NCBI GenBank assembly: GCA_020444775.1
Contig: JAGRHX010000631.1
Coordinates: forward strand, 1-9,183
DNA length: 9,183 bases
Direction: 5' to 3'
From: Gammaproteobacteria bacterium
Lineage (GTDB): Bacteria > Pseudomonadota > Gammaproteobacteria > HK1
Within the stretch, counting starts at the first letter, position 1; every line of letters begins with the position of its first letter. The notes under the pieces are model-generated. The model searched no databases. It was not told where the DNA came from and was given only the letters and a program-made list of their open reading frames with translations. Shown in pieces: positions 1 to 7,380 of the stretch. The position numbers were made by a program, and so were the translations under genes.

Positions 1-1
1 T

Positions 2-916
2 AGGCTCGACGAAGCGCGCTGCACGCTGGTCAGTTGCATCGGCCGGCCGGTGGACAGGCCGCAAGCAGTCTCACTGCAATTGCGCGGCCCAGCCGAGCTG
101 ACGCGCGCCGCAGGGCGAAGCCTGGTCGAGGAGGTGGTGCACAACCATCTCGCCGCCGTGCCCGAGCTCTGGCGACAGCTGCTCGACGGACCGCTGGGCC
201 TCGATCGCTGGCCGCTGGACCAGACGGCCATGGACGCCGACGTGCGTCATCGCTGCTGGGAGCGGGTCCTGGAGCGCGAACGGTTCATCGAGGAGACCAG
301 CCGTCTTGTCGCGCGACACGCGACCACGACCGGTATCGAGTCACTGTCGCCTGGATTGCTGCGAGCGCTGCGTCTGGTTCCCAGACACGCATTCCTCTTG
401 GCGGCTCACTCGACTCGGGCCTATGCCCAGCAGGCGCTGGCCGAGGCCACGGATGACATTGCCCTGCCGCCGGCGATCGCAGCCCTGGTCATCGAGTCGC
501 TGTACGGCAATCCGCTGCTGCGGCGAAGCGCGCTGCGCGTGCAGCTGATCGGCGCGCAGAGCCAGCTCTGCGCGCTGTTCGAGGAGCTGGGCTGGCAGGT
601 CTTCGACCTGCAGCCAAGCGCCGGACAGGCCTCCCGCCACGCGGAACTACTGCAGCGTCTGGGCTACGGTGATTCCATCGTGCGCGCCGCCGCGCCGGAG
701 CAAGGCTGGCCCGAGTGCGCCCCCTTCGACGCGATCCTCCGGGTCTCGATGGGTGATGTCCCGGCGGCAAGCCTGCACCAGCAGCTGGTGCCCCACGGAC
801 GTCTGGTCGAGGTCCACGCTCGGGACGACGGCAGCCATCAGGTCGTGCTCAGTCAACGCGGGCTCGACGGTGGTGTCAGCACCCGCCTGCTACTGGATGC
901 GCCGGTGCTGCCCTGA
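2..916 (+). CDS. Archaeal-type S-adenosylmethionine synthetase (C-terminal end) fused to a PCMT-like domain, 5'-partial
   Basis: The frame is open from the first bases of the window and ends at TGA 914-916 (304 residues visible), so the gene starts upstream. Visible residues 1-67 resemble the C-terminal end of archaeal-type methionine adenosyltransferase: LVSCIGRPVDRP corresponds to the RILSQIGKPINEP segment of the Methanocaldococcus enzyme, followed by the same helical tail. That family normally ends here, but this protein continues. Residues about 95-300 resemble protein-L-isoaspartate O-methyltransferase: LRALRLVPRHAF, the RAYAQQAL segment, LQRLGY, then GWPECAPFDAIL and QLVPHGRLVEV near the end. 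The usual glycine-rich SAM motif (VLEIGTGSGYQ-like) is replaced by VQLIGAQSQLC, so this domain may be inactive or have become structural. A GTG at 50 could start a shorter product, but that would cut through the synthetase similarity. Family assignments come from remembered consensus sequences; the synthetase active site is outside the window. Confidence 0.7.
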   Translation, partial: RLDEARCTLVSCIGRPVDRPQAVSLQLRGPAELTRAAGRSLVEEVVHNHLAAVPELWRQLLDGPLGLDRWPLDQTAMDADVRHRCWERVLERERFIEETSRLVARHATTTGIESLSPGLLRALRLVPRHAFLLAAHSTRAYAQQALAEATDDIALPPAIAALVIESLYGNPLLRRSALRVQLIGAQSQLCALFEELGWQVFDLQPSAGQASRHAELLQRLGYGDSIVRAAAPEQGWPECAPFDAILRVSMGDVPAASLHQQLVPHGRLVEVHARDDGSHQVVLSQRGLDGGVSTRLLLDAPVLP

Positions 917-1029
917 AATGGTCGTGGCCTGGCCTTTGACAGCTGCCAGCTCGACGGGCGGGCGCCTGCGCTTGGGATTACCATTGACCCGGCAACCCTC
1001 AATCCGGCCTCGCGAACAAGACACCGACC

Positions 1030-1824
1030 ATGAAGCATCTCGCCACCGCCCCGTGCGGACACCCCCTTCAGCCGCGTCCGCGGCGTTCTTGCCGGGTCCG
1101 TCTCGAGCTCGCGCTGGGCGCGCTCCTCGGCCTGCTTCTGATTACCCTGCCGCTGCGCGCGCAACCGGTGGCCACGCCCACGCCGCATGTCACGGTGAGC
1201 GGCGAGGGCGAGACGGCGCTCAGCCCGGACATGGCCATCCTCAGCCTGACCGTGTTGCGTGAGGCGCCGACCGCCAGTGAGGCCCTGGAGCAGAGCAACA
1301 AGGCAATGGCGGACGTCATCGCGGCGATGCGGCGCGAGCGCATCGCCGAACGCGATCTGCAGACCTCCGGCTTCGACATCAGCCCACGCTACGTTCATCC
1401 GCAGCGCGGCGCGAGCGAACCCCAGCAACCGCGGATCGTCGGCTATGTGGTGAGCCACTCCCTGAGCGTGCGCGTGCGTGAGCTGGCTCGACTGGGTGAG
1501 GTGCTCGACACCGCGGTCCAGCTCGGTGTGAACCAGGGCGGCAACATCAGCTTCAGCAACGAGGATCCGAGCGAAGCGCTCAGCCAGGCACGGACCGCCG
1601 CGGTCAAGGACGCCATGGCGAGGGCCCGTACGTTGACCGAAGCAGCCGGAATCCGGCTCGGCCGGGTGCTGGAGATCAGGGAGCAGTCCCACGTGCCCGG
1701 ACCGATACCGATGTTCCAGGCGGCCCGCGGCGCTGCCATGGCCACGGCCGAGTCGGTGCCGGTGCAAAGCGGTGAGAACGTCTACAGGGTGACGGTGCAG
1801 CTCAGCTTCGAGCTGCTGCAGTGA
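1030..1824 (+). CDS. SIMPL/DUF541 domain protein, exported
   Basis: This is a 264-residue protein of the SIMPL (DUF541) family, usually periplasmic or outer-membrane associated and of poorly defined function; some members are linked to oxidative stress. The basic N-terminus (about 25 residues, rich in Arg) is followed by a hydrophobic segment at about 27-42 and a plausible signal peptidase I site after LRA (residue 44). The mature part shows the family pattern: VTVSGEGE near 55, SPDMAILSLTV, then the alternating helix and strand region with DLQTSGFDISPRY, GYVVSHSLSVRV and GNISFSN, and the AVKDAMARARTLTEAAG helix. The start ATG has only a weak ribosome-binding site; no better in-frame start was seen. 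The next gene begins 19 bases after the stop, so the two are probably co-transcribed. Confidence 0.85.
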   Translation: MKHLATAPCGHPLQPRPRRSCRVRLELALGALLGLLLITLPLRAQPVATPTPHVTVSGEGETALSPDMAILSLTVLREAPTASEALEQSNKAMADVIAAMRRERIAERDLQTSGFDISPRYVHPQRGASEPQQPRIVGYVVSHSLSVRVRELARLGEVLDTAVQLGVNQGGNISFSNEDPSEALSQARTAAVKDAMARARTLTEAAGIRLGRVLEIREQSHVPGPIPMFQAARGAAMATAESVPVQSGENVYRVTVQLSFELLQ

Positions 1825-1843
1825 CGAGCTGAGCGCACCCTCC

Positions 1844-2491
1844 ATGCAGAACCGCGTGCTGTGGCTCGAATGGGCCGCATTGTTCGTGGCCTTTCCAGTG
1901 CTCGCCTTCATGGAATGGCTGCCGGTCAGCAAGTTCCTGGTGTTCGGCGTGCCGGTGCTATACGCCCTGCTCGTCTATCGTCTGTCCCGCCAGGGCTTGA
2001 AGCCGGATGCAGCGAGCCCGCGCCGCTCCGTCTCGCTGCAGGAGCTGCCGATCGTACGCATCATCGCGCTCAGCGTGCTGCTGGTGTTGCTGGCGCGGCT
2101 GATGCTCGGCAACGGCTGGTTCGGACTGCCACGCTACCGGCCGGAGCTGTGGCTGCTGATCATGTGTCTGTACCCTCTGGTCTCCGCGTTGCCCCAGGAG
2201 TTCCTCTATCGGCGCTTCTACATGTGGCGCTATGCAAGACTGTTTCCGGCCGGTGAGTCGAGTGGCAACGCGATGCTGCTCAGCAACGCCGTGCTCTTCT
2301 CCCTGCTGCATCTGATGTACGACAATGCGCTGGCCCTGATCGTGACCTTCATCGGCGGTGCATTGTTCGCCTGGAGCTATCAGCGCAGTGGACGCTTGCG
2401 CTGGGTGTGGCTGGAGCACGCCGTGTACGGTCAGGTCATCTTCACCAGCGGCCTGGGCCGATACTTCTACGAGCCCACGCCGAGCCTTTGA
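1844..2491 (+). CDS. CPBP-family intramembrane protease homologue (CAAX/Abi type)
   Basis: This is a 215-residue, strongly hydrophobic protein with about five to six predicted membrane segments (roughly 6-24, 30-46, 69-88, 101-117, 146-178, 193-204). It carries the signature of the CPBP (CAAX protease and bacteriocin-processing, formerly Abi) family: motif 1 as QEFLYR at 118-123, motif 2 as FSLLH at 152-156, and a third histidine at 192 in LEHAVYG. The first glutamate of the usual EExxxR is glutamine, while E119 and R123 are kept. The third motif lacks the common asparagine four residues after its histidine. It could be an active protease of the divergent QE subgroup or a non-catalytic relative; the substrate is unknown. 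It sits between the SIMPL gene and tag with short gaps (19 and 26 bases). Confidence 0.8.
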   Translation: MQNRVLWLEWAALFVAFPVLAFMEWLPVSKFLVFGVPVLYALLVYRLSRQGLKPDAASPRRSVSLQELPIVRIIALSVLLVLLARLMLGNGWFGLPRYRPELWLLIMCLYPLVSALPQEFLYRRFYMWRYARLFPAGESSGNAMLLSNAVLFSLLHLMYDNALALIVTFIGGALFAWSYQRSGRLRWVWLEHAVYGQVIFTSGLGRYFYEPTPSL

Positions 2492-2507
2492 GCGGGCCAC
2501 CGCTCGC

Positions 2508-2511
2508 GGAG
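2508..2511 (+). promoter_or_regulatory. Ribosome-binding site of tag
   Basis: GGAG lies 6 bases before the ATG at 2518 and supports that start over the longer reading frame that overlaps the upstream gene. Confidence 0.65.
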
Positions 2512-2517
2512 ATCAAG

Positions 2518-3150
2518 ATGACGAGCACCGATGGACTGATACGCGGCGAGGACGGTCTGCTGCGCTGCTGGTGGCCGGCCGACGACGCGGCCTACCTCGT
2601 CTATCACGACGAGGAATGGGGGCAACCGACCACCGACGATGTGCGACTGTTCGAGAAGATCTGTCTGGAAGGCTTCCAGGCCGGCTTGAGCTGGCTGACC
2701 ATCCTGCGCAAACGAGAGGCCTTTCGCCACGCCTTCGACGGTTTCGACTTTGAACGGGTTGGGCGCTACACCGACCGGGACGTGCGGCGTCTGCTCGCCG
2801 ACGCCGGTATCGTCAGACACCGGGGCAAGATCGAGTCGACCATCAACAATGCCCGCAGAGCCATCGAGCTGCGTGACGAGTTCGGCTCCCTGGCCCGCTA
2901 TTTCTGGCAGTTCGAGCCCGCGGCCGCGGCCCGACCGCCGCGCCTCACCTACGCCGCGGTCAGCGCGCTGGGCAAGAGCGAGGCATCGACCCGTCTGAGC
3001 AAGGATCTCAAGCGCCGAGGCTGGAGCTTCGTCGGGCCGACCACGGCCTACGCCTTCATGCAGGCCATGGGTCTGGTCAACGACCATCTGGAGGGCTGCC
3101 ACGCACGCGAGACGGTCGAGGCGCTACGCGGCACGCTGTCTCGCCCGTGA
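2518..3150 (+). CDS. tag: DNA-3-methyladenine glycosylase I (Tag)
   Basis: Tag removes 3-methyladenine from alkylated DNA as the first step of base excision repair, in the cytoplasm. The 210-residue product (E. coli Tag is 187) matches closely: RCWW, YHDEEWGQP, LFEKICLEGFQAGLSWLTILRKRE, DAGIVRHRGKI, and GLVNDHLEGC near the end. The structural zinc ligands of E. coli Tag (C4, H17, H175, C179) correspond to C17, H30, H190 and C194. The acidic residue matching E38 is E51, and base-stacking W46 corresponds to W59. The protein has about 13 extra residues at its N-terminus. The ATG at 2518 is chosen because GGAG lies 6 bases upstream; an in-frame start at 2407 would run about 85 bases into the upstream protease gene. 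It converges on minE, with 30 bases between the stops. Confidence 0.95.
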   Translation: MTSTDGLIRGEDGLLRCWWPADDAAYLVYHDEEWGQPTTDDVRLFEKICLEGFQAGLSWLTILRKREAFRHAFDGFDFERVGRYTDRDVRRLLADAGIVRHRGKIESTINNARRAIELRDEFGSLARYFWQFEPAAAARPPRLTYAAVSALGKSEASTRLSKDLKRRGWSFVGPTTAYAFMQAMGLVNDHLEGCHARETVEALRGTLSRP

Positions 3151-3180
3151 GCCAACCGCCAGCCCACGCCGCCGCCGACG

Positions 3181-3447
3181 TCAAGCCTGATTGCGTTGCT
3201 CGTGCGGCAACACCACGGACAGCTCCAGCACCTCGTGCCCGGCCTCGCGCTCCAGATTGATCTGCACCGCGTCCGGGTCCACGTTCACATACTTGTGAAT
3301 CACCTCCAATAGCTCCCGCCGCAACAGCGGCAGGTAATCCGGGGCGCCGCGCGTGCCGCGTTCCTGCGCGATGATGATTCGCAGCCGTTCCTTGGCCGTG
3401 CTCGCGGACGAGGGGGACTTGCTGCGGAAGAGATCGAGCAATCCCAT
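3181..3447 (-). CDS. minE: Cell division topological specificity factor MinE
   Basis: MinE stimulates the MinD ATPase at the membrane and displaces MinC, producing the oscillation that keeps the division inhibitor away from midcell. The 88-residue product equals the E. coli length. The N-terminal MGLLDLF matches the family's membrane-targeting amphipathic segment. [11 protein letters not shown] at 20-30 is the anti-MinCD helix/strand that contacts MinD. The region from [17 protein letters not shown] to VLELSVVLP is the dimerising topological-specificity domain. The ATG at 3447 is preceded by GGAGG at 6 bases; a TTG two codons earlier is too close to that site to be used. The start lies 2 bases after the minD stop, so the two genes are probably translationally coupled. 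Confidence 0.96.
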   Translation of the reverse strand: MGLLDLFRSKSPSSASTAKERLRIIIAQERGTRGAPDYLPLLRRELLEVIHKYVNVDPDAVQINLEREAGHEVLELSVVLPHEQRNQA

Positions 3448-3449
3448 CG

Positions 3450-4262
3450 TCAACCTCCGAACATTCGGGCGAAGAAGCCCTTGCGTGTCTCCTCGAGGAA
3501 GCGCAGCGGCCGTTCCTCGCCGAGTAGTCGGGCGACCGCATCCTCATAGGCCTGACCGGCGACGCTGTCCTCGACCAGCAACACCGGGGTGCCCGCGTTG
3601 GATGCGGCAAGCACGTCCGGCGACTCCGGCACCACACCGACCACGTCCAGCCCGAGGATCTCCTTGATGTCCTCCACGCTCATCATCTCGCCAGCAGCCA
3701 CCCGACGCGGACTGTAGCGGGTCAGCAACAGGTGTTCCTTGACGGCTTCCTCACCCTGCTCCGCACGCCGTGTCTTGCTGGACAACAGGCCGAGGATGCG
3801 GTCCGAGTCACGCACCGAGGAGACCTCGGGATTGACCACCACCACCGCGCGGTCGGCGTAGTACATGGCCAGATGCGCACCTTTCTCGATTCCTGCTGGC
3901 GAATCACAAACAATGTAATCGAAACCATCCTCGTCGAGCGCGTCCAGAACCCGCTTCACGCCTTCCTGGGTGAGCGCATCCTTGTCACGGGTCTGCGATG
4001 CGGCGAGCACATGCAGCGTGTCGATACGCTTGTCCTTGATGAGAGCCTGCTTGAGCGTGCAATCACCCTGTATGACGTTGACGAAATCGAACACGACGCG
4101 CCGCTCGCAACCCATGATCAGATCCAGGTTGCGCAGGCCGATATCGAAGTCGAGCACCGCGACGCGTTTGCCGCGTCTTGCCAGGCCGCTCGCCAGGCTC
4201 GCCGACGTCGTCGTCTTGCCGACACCGCCCTTGCCTGAGGTCACGACGATAATCTCGCTCAA
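3450..4262 (-). CDS. minD: Septum site-determining ATPase MinD
   Basis: MinD is a membrane-cycling ATPase of the ParA/MinD (deviant Walker) family; its ATP-bound dimer recruits MinC to inhibit FtsZ rings. With the chosen start it is 270 residues, the E. coli length. The deviant Walker A motif GKGGVGKT is at 10-17, with signature lysine 11. D40 lies in [11 protein letters not shown], the Walker B aspartate D120 in [11 protein letters not shown], and the C-terminal amphipathic membrane-targeting helix is [13 protein letters not shown]. The start is a TTG at 4262: MinD proteins begin just before this [10 protein letters not shown] segment, and a GGAGAAGG sequence lies just upstream. The longer frame from an ATG at 4343 would add 27 residues and run into minC. 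It follows minC by 35 bases. Confidence 0.96.
   Translation of the reverse strand: MSEIIVVTSGKGGVGKTTTSASLASGLARRGKRVAVLDFDIGLRNLDLIMGCERRVVFDFVNVIQGDCTLKQALIKDKRIDTLHVLAASQTRDKDALTQEGVKRVLDALDEDGFDYIVCDSPAGIEKGAHLAMYYADRAVVVVNPEVSSVRDSDRILGLLSSKTRRAEQGEEAVKEHLLLTRYSPRRVAAGEMMSVEDIKEILGLDVVGVVPESPDVLAASNAGTPVLLVEDSVAGQAYEDAVARLLGEERPLRFLEETRKGFFARMFGG
3454..3458 (-). promoter_or_regulatory. Ribosome-binding site of minE
   Basis: GGAGG on the minus strand lies inside the last codons of minD and 6 bases before the ATG at 3447. It sets the minE start and excludes the TTG at 3453, which touches it. Confidence 0.75.
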
Positions 4263-4265
4263 GTT

Positions 4266-4274
4266 GCCTTCTCC
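4266..4274 (-). promoter_or_regulatory. Ribosome-binding region supporting a TTG start for minD
   Basis: On the minus strand GGAGAAGG lies just before the TTG at 4262 (about 4 bases after its AAGG, 8 after its GGAG). No ATG or GTG lies nearby in frame, so this site and the family N-terminus both point to TTG. Confidence 0.5.
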
Positions 4275-4297
4275 AAAATGGTTGAGGATGCGCGCAC

Positions 4298-5161
4298 TCA
4301 GCCCCCCATACGCGCGAAGCGCAGGTCGTCGCCGGCCAGCCATGCCTGCACGGGGCGACCATCGAGATCCTCGGGCAAGGTCTCGAAAACACGGAAGACG
4401 CCTGCGACCGATATCAGCTCGGCGCGAAACTGTTGACAGAACACCCGTGCCGACTCGTTGCCGGTGGCACCAGCCAACGCGCGACCTCGGAGCGCACCAT
4501 ATACATGCACGAAGCCGTCCGCCATGACCTCCGCGCCCTGGCCGACGTTGCCGGTGACGATCAGGTCACGGCGCTGCGCATACACCCGCTGTCCGGATCG
4601 CACCGCCTGCTCGTGCAGCAGCGGCGGCAGCAAGCCCGGACTGGACGGCGTCGGCCGCGGCACGGGATCGCCGCCGGACTGCCGATCGCGACCCGCCTCT
4701 GGTGAAGGCGTCTCGACCGCGGCGGACGCTGCCGCCGGCGGCTGCCCGGGCGCACTCTCGGCGGACGCCGGCACGCCCCCCGAAGCGGCCTCGGCGGTCG
4801 CGCCGGAACGCTCTCGACGCAGCGGGCGCAGGACCGGCAGATCGAGGGCACCGGCCAGGTCGTCGACCGCCTCGCTACCGTGCATCAGCCCCACCAGCAA
4901 CACGCCGGTCGCGCGCAACGCAGTCAGCATCTCGCGCAGCTCCGATGCCGCGAGGCTGCGCTCGAGCGCGCTCAGATCCAGCCCGACCGGCGTTCGCTCG
5001 AAGAAGCTGGGCGCGGCTCGGATCTTGTCACTGAGCAGGGCCTTGAGCACGTCGCAGTCGGCGGTGCGGATACGGAGCTGGGTCAAACCCACCTGACCGA
5101 ATCGGACCTCCAGGGCCTGTTCTGTCAATTGATCGGGAGTCTGCTCGGGTGCTGTTGCCAT
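4298..5161 (-). CDS. minC: Septum site-determining protein MinC
   Basis: MinC is the FtsZ-polymer inhibitor, activated and positioned by MinD. The product is 287 residues, well above the 231 of E. coli, because of a long linker. Residues about 16-117 form the N-terminal FtsZ-binding domain (LEVRFGQVGLTQLRI, GLDLSAL, ALRATGVLLVGL). Residues about 118-180 are a low-complexity Ala/Pro/Ser/Glu linker. Residues 188-287 form the right-handed beta-helix domain that dimerises and binds MinD, with RSGQRVYA, TGNVGQGAEVMADGFVHVYG, ALRGRALAG and ELISVAG. The ATG at 5161 follows an AGGA; a TTG at 5209 would add 16 residues with no family support. It is the first gene of minCDE, and its promoter should lie in the gene-free stretch upstream. 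Confidence 0.95.
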   Translation of the reverse strand: MATAPEQTPDQLTEQALEVRFGQVGLTQLRIRTADCDVLKALLSDKIRAAPSFFERTPVGLDLSALERSLAASELREMLTALRATGVLLVGLMHGSEAVDDLAGALDLPVLRPLRRERSGATAEAASGGVPASAESAPGQPPAAASAAVETPSPEAGRDRQSGGDPVPRPTPSSPGLLPPLLHEQAVRSGQRVYAQRRDLIVTGNVGQGAEVMADGFVHVYGALRGRALAGATGNESARVFCQQFRAELISVAGVFRVFETLPEDLDGRPVQAWLAGDDLRFARMGG

Positions 5162-5282
5162 GGTGTCCTGATGGTCGAGCCGGGGAATCTGAATCCAATG
5201 CGCGGGCAATCCGGCACACGGTCACGGCCGGGGCAGCCGCATGGCAGCGCGCGGACTCCGCGCTCGCGCGACCCCGGGTGCG

Positions 5283-5315
5283 CGCGACCGGTTCGGGAAA
5301 GCCCGGCCGGTCGTG
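5283..5315. repeat. Imperfect inverted repeat upstream of minC
   Basis: CGACCGG (5285-5291) pairs with CCGGTCG (5307-5313). An inner stem CGGG/CCCG (5294-5297 with 5302-5305) closes on an AAAG loop. There is a T·G wobble and one bulged T between the stems, and a weak extension at the base. No T-run follows on either strand, so it does not look like a classical terminator. It could be an operator or simply a product of GC-rich sequence. Confidence 0.45.
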
Positions 5316-5587
5316 GCAACATTATGGGCCAAACGCGGCGCACGTGGCCCGCTGCTCCACCAATGCGGCGCTGCCGTCGAGGTCCCGCTGTCGTTGAGCC
5401 TAAGCGTCCGCCGGTCAGGAATCCACACCCTGGGCGACTTCAGGCCGACCGCGCGCAGGCCTGGACGGGCCTCACCCGCCGATGACGATTACGCGCACAG
5501 CGGGCCCGTCTCGCGCTAGATTACGCTGCCACGATCGCTGCGCCGCCTGGCGGGCACGTCAGCGGGCAGGCAAGCGACTGGAGCTGA

Positions 5588-5594
5588 AAGGGGG
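5588..5594 (+). promoter_or_regulatory. Ribosome-binding site of the flavoprotein gene
   Basis: AAGGGGG ends 4 bases before the ATG at 5599 and decides that start over the in-frame ATG at 5482. Confidence 0.65.
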
Positions 5595-5598
5595 CGGC

Positions 5599-7359
5599 AT
5601 GAACGGGCCGGCGCAGGCAAGTGATATCGTCATCATCGGGGGCGGCTTTGCCGGCCTCACAGCGGGCCTGCGGGCGACCGAGCTGGGTCTTCGGGCGGTG
5701 TTGCTCGAGAAAGGCGTCGGCAGACGCTATCCGTGCAACTCGCGCTACTCCGGCGGCATCGTCCATGTCGGCTTTCGTGATATCCAACGCACGCCTCAGG
5801 AGCTGCTCGAGGCGGTGCAGACCACGACCGCCGGCGAGGCCGATCCGGCGCAGGCACGCGCGCTGGTGGAGAACATCGGCCGCTGGGTGGATTGGTTACA
5901 GCAGCACGGCGCCCGGTTCATGCGCTTCAACATGGAGGAAGCCTATCGCTGGTGCATGGCACCGCCACGGGCCCTGGTGCCCGGGCTCGACTGGCAGGGT
6001 CGGGGCCCGGACGTGCTGTTGAGCGATCTCATGGACCAGTTCGTCGCGGCAGGCGGTATTGCACATCAGGGCACCCGGGCGCTGCGCCTGCACATGGATG
6101 GCGCGATCTGCCGCGGTGTCGTCGCCGAGCAGGACGGTAGGGAGATCCAGTTCCACGCGCGGGCGACCCTGATCGCCGACGGCGGCTTCCAGGCCGATCG
6201 TGGTGCCTTCTCGCAGAACATCGGCCCAAGCTTCGAGGCGGTGTTCCAGCGCGGTGCCGCGACCGGCATGGGCGATGGCATGCGTATGGCCGAGTCGGTC
6301 GGCGCGCGGATGACCGCGCGCAACGTCTTCTACGGGCATCTGCTCGCCAAGGGTGTACACGAGAACGATAGACTCTGGCCCTACCCGGAGCTGGACGCCT
6401 TCGCCACCGCCGGCGTGATATTGGGTCCGGACGGTCGACGCTTCACCAATGAGGCGGCCGGTGGGATCGCGGTCGCCAACGAGCTGGCGCGGCTATCGGA
6501 TCCGGCCTGCGCGGTGGCGATCTTCGACGCGGACATCTGGGAAGGGCCGGGACGGGCGCACCGGATCCCGGCCAACCCGCTGCTCGAGCAGGCCGGCGCG
6601 GACATCGTCAAGGCGCCGAGTCTTCAGGCACTCGCGACACAGCTCGGCCTGCCGGTCGCTGCGGTGGTGGAGACCATCGAAGAGCACAATGCCGCGATCG
6701 AGGCGGGCAATGGCGCCGCGTTGCGGCCACCACGCGAAGGTCGGGTCGCCGCGCACCCGATCCGTACCGCGCCGTTCATGGCGATCCGCATGGTACCCGG
6801 CATCACCTACACCATGGGTGGTATCGCGGTGGATGGCTCGGCGCGGGTACTGTCGACAAACGACACGCCCATCGAAGGCCTGTTCGCCGCCGGCGCCGCG
6901 ACCGGTGGCTTGGAAGGCGGTAGCCAGAAGGGTTATGTCGGCGGCATAGCCAAGGCCGGCGTGTTCGGTCTGCTGGCGGCGGAGACCGTCGCTCAGGAGA
7001 TGACACAGAGCCGGGCCGAAGCAGCACCCCGCGCCCCGTCTCCGGCGCCGTCAGTGACCGCGCACACGCCGGTGTCCGCGTCGCAACCGCAGCCAGCGGC
7101 ATCTCCCAGACCCGAACCGCTCGCCACCGATCGTCGTGACGAGCGATTTGCCATGCTCAAGCTGATCGTCCGCTACGGGCGAACCGCGAGTGGCGTGCTG
7201 GCCGCGCTGGTCGGGCTCGGTGCCCTGCCATTGCTGTGGCCACTGCTCGGCTGGCTGTCGGTACCGATCGCGAGCGTCGCCGCCGGACTCGGCTACGTGG
7301 TGCTGCGAAGCTATACCGAGATGGTGACGCTGATCACCGAGATGCTGATGCCGGAGTAG
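5599..7359 (+). CDS. FAD-dependent oxidoreductase (FAD_binding_2 / tricarballylate- or ketosteroid-dehydrogenase-like) with C-terminal membrane tail
   Basis: This 586-residue flavoprotein belongs to the fumarate reductase/KstD/TcuA-like FAD_binding_2 family. The N-terminal Rossmann motif IIGGGFAG is at 12-19, with E37 ending the second strand (LLEK) to bind the FAD ribose. Further marks are ATLIADGGF (189-197), GMGDGMRMAESVGA (223-236), GRRFTNEAAGG (279-289) and the C-terminal FAD segment GITYTMGGI, then PIEGLFAAGAATGG (401-437). The histidine of fumarate reductases before TMGG is tyrosine/threonine here, and the later catalytic NR is replaced (GSQKGYVGG), so fumarate reduction is unlikely; the substrate is unknown. 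No CxxCH haem motif is present. Residues about 470-512 form a Pro/Ala/Ser linker, and about 530-571 hold two hydrophobic segments, suggesting membrane anchoring. It converges on the DUF302 gene with 21 bases between the stops. Confidence 0.8.
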   Translation: MNGPAQASDIVIIGGGFAGLTAGLRATELGLRAVLLEKGVGRRYPCNSRYSGGIVHVGFRDIQRTPQELLEAVQTTTAGEADPAQARALVENIGRWVDWLQQHGARFMRFNMEEAYRWCMAPPRALVPGLDWQGRGPDVLLSDLMDQFVAAGGIAHQGTRALRLHMDGAICRGVVAEQDGREIQFHARATLIADGGFQADRGAFSQNIGPSFEAVFQRGAATGMGDGMRMAESVGARMTARNVFYGHLLAKGVHENDRLWPYPELDAFATAGVILGPDGRRFTNEAAGGIAVANELARLSDPACAVAIFDADIWEGPGRAHRIPANPLLEQAGADIVKAPSLQALATQLGLPVAAVVETIEEHNAAIEAGNGAALRPPREGRVAAHPIRTAPFMAIRMVPGITYTMGGIAVDGSARVLSTNDTPIEGLFAAGAATGGLEGGSQKGYVGGIAKAGVFGLLAAETVAQEMTQSRAEAAPRAPSPAPSVTAHTPVSASQPQPAASPRPEPLATDRRDERFAMLKLIVRYGRTASGVLAALVGLGALPLLWPLLGWLSVPIASVAAGLGYVVLRSYTEMVTLITEMLMPE

Positions 7360-7380
7360 GCGCCAACCGGTCTCACCCGC

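Larger units (their letters stand above)
5162..5598. other. Gene-free divergent region between minC and the flavoprotein gene
   Basis: About 437 bases with no convincing gene. They must contain the minCDE promoter (reading left) and the flavoprotein promoter (reading right). On the minus strand CATAAT (5326-5321) is a fair -10 box about 160 bases before minC, but no good -35 sits 16-18 bases upstream of it. On the plus strand TAGATT (5517-5522), with a preceding GC, is a weak -10 candidate before the flavoprotein gene. A GC-rich imperfect hairpin occupies 5283-5315. The 9-base word CGCGCGACC occurs twice (5265-5273 and 5281-5289). The open frame running into the flavoprotein from an ATG at 5482 encodes an Arg-rich stretch unlike a real N-terminus. 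Confidence 0.6.

Noticed and set aside
936..941. Perfect TTGACA -35 box before the SIMPL gene
   Set aside because: No acceptable -10 box is found 16-18 bases downstream. A second TTGACC at 984-989 also lacks one, so neither is reported as a promoter.
853..1932. Long open frame (359 codons) on the minus strand opposite the SIMPL gene
   Set aside because: It lies antisense to a gene with a signal peptide and clear family motifs, has an Arg/His-rich composition with no recognisable domain, and is the kind of shadow frame expected in GC-rich DNA.
2407..2517. Upstream extension of tag from an earlier in-frame start
   Set aside because: It would overlap the protease gene by about 85 bases and adds residues absent from Tag; the ATG at 2518 has a good ribosome-binding site.
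3151..3180. Possible bidirectional terminator between tag and minE
   Set aside because: The 30 bases are GC-rich but form no convincing stem and have no T-run.
4263..4343. ATG start for minD 27 codons upstream
   Set aside because: It overlaps the end of minC, and MinD proteins begin right at the [10 protein letters not shown] segment.
4458..5096. Plus-strand frame of 212 codons opposite minC
   Set aside because: It is antisense to a well-supported minC, with low-complexity Arg/Ser/Ala composition.
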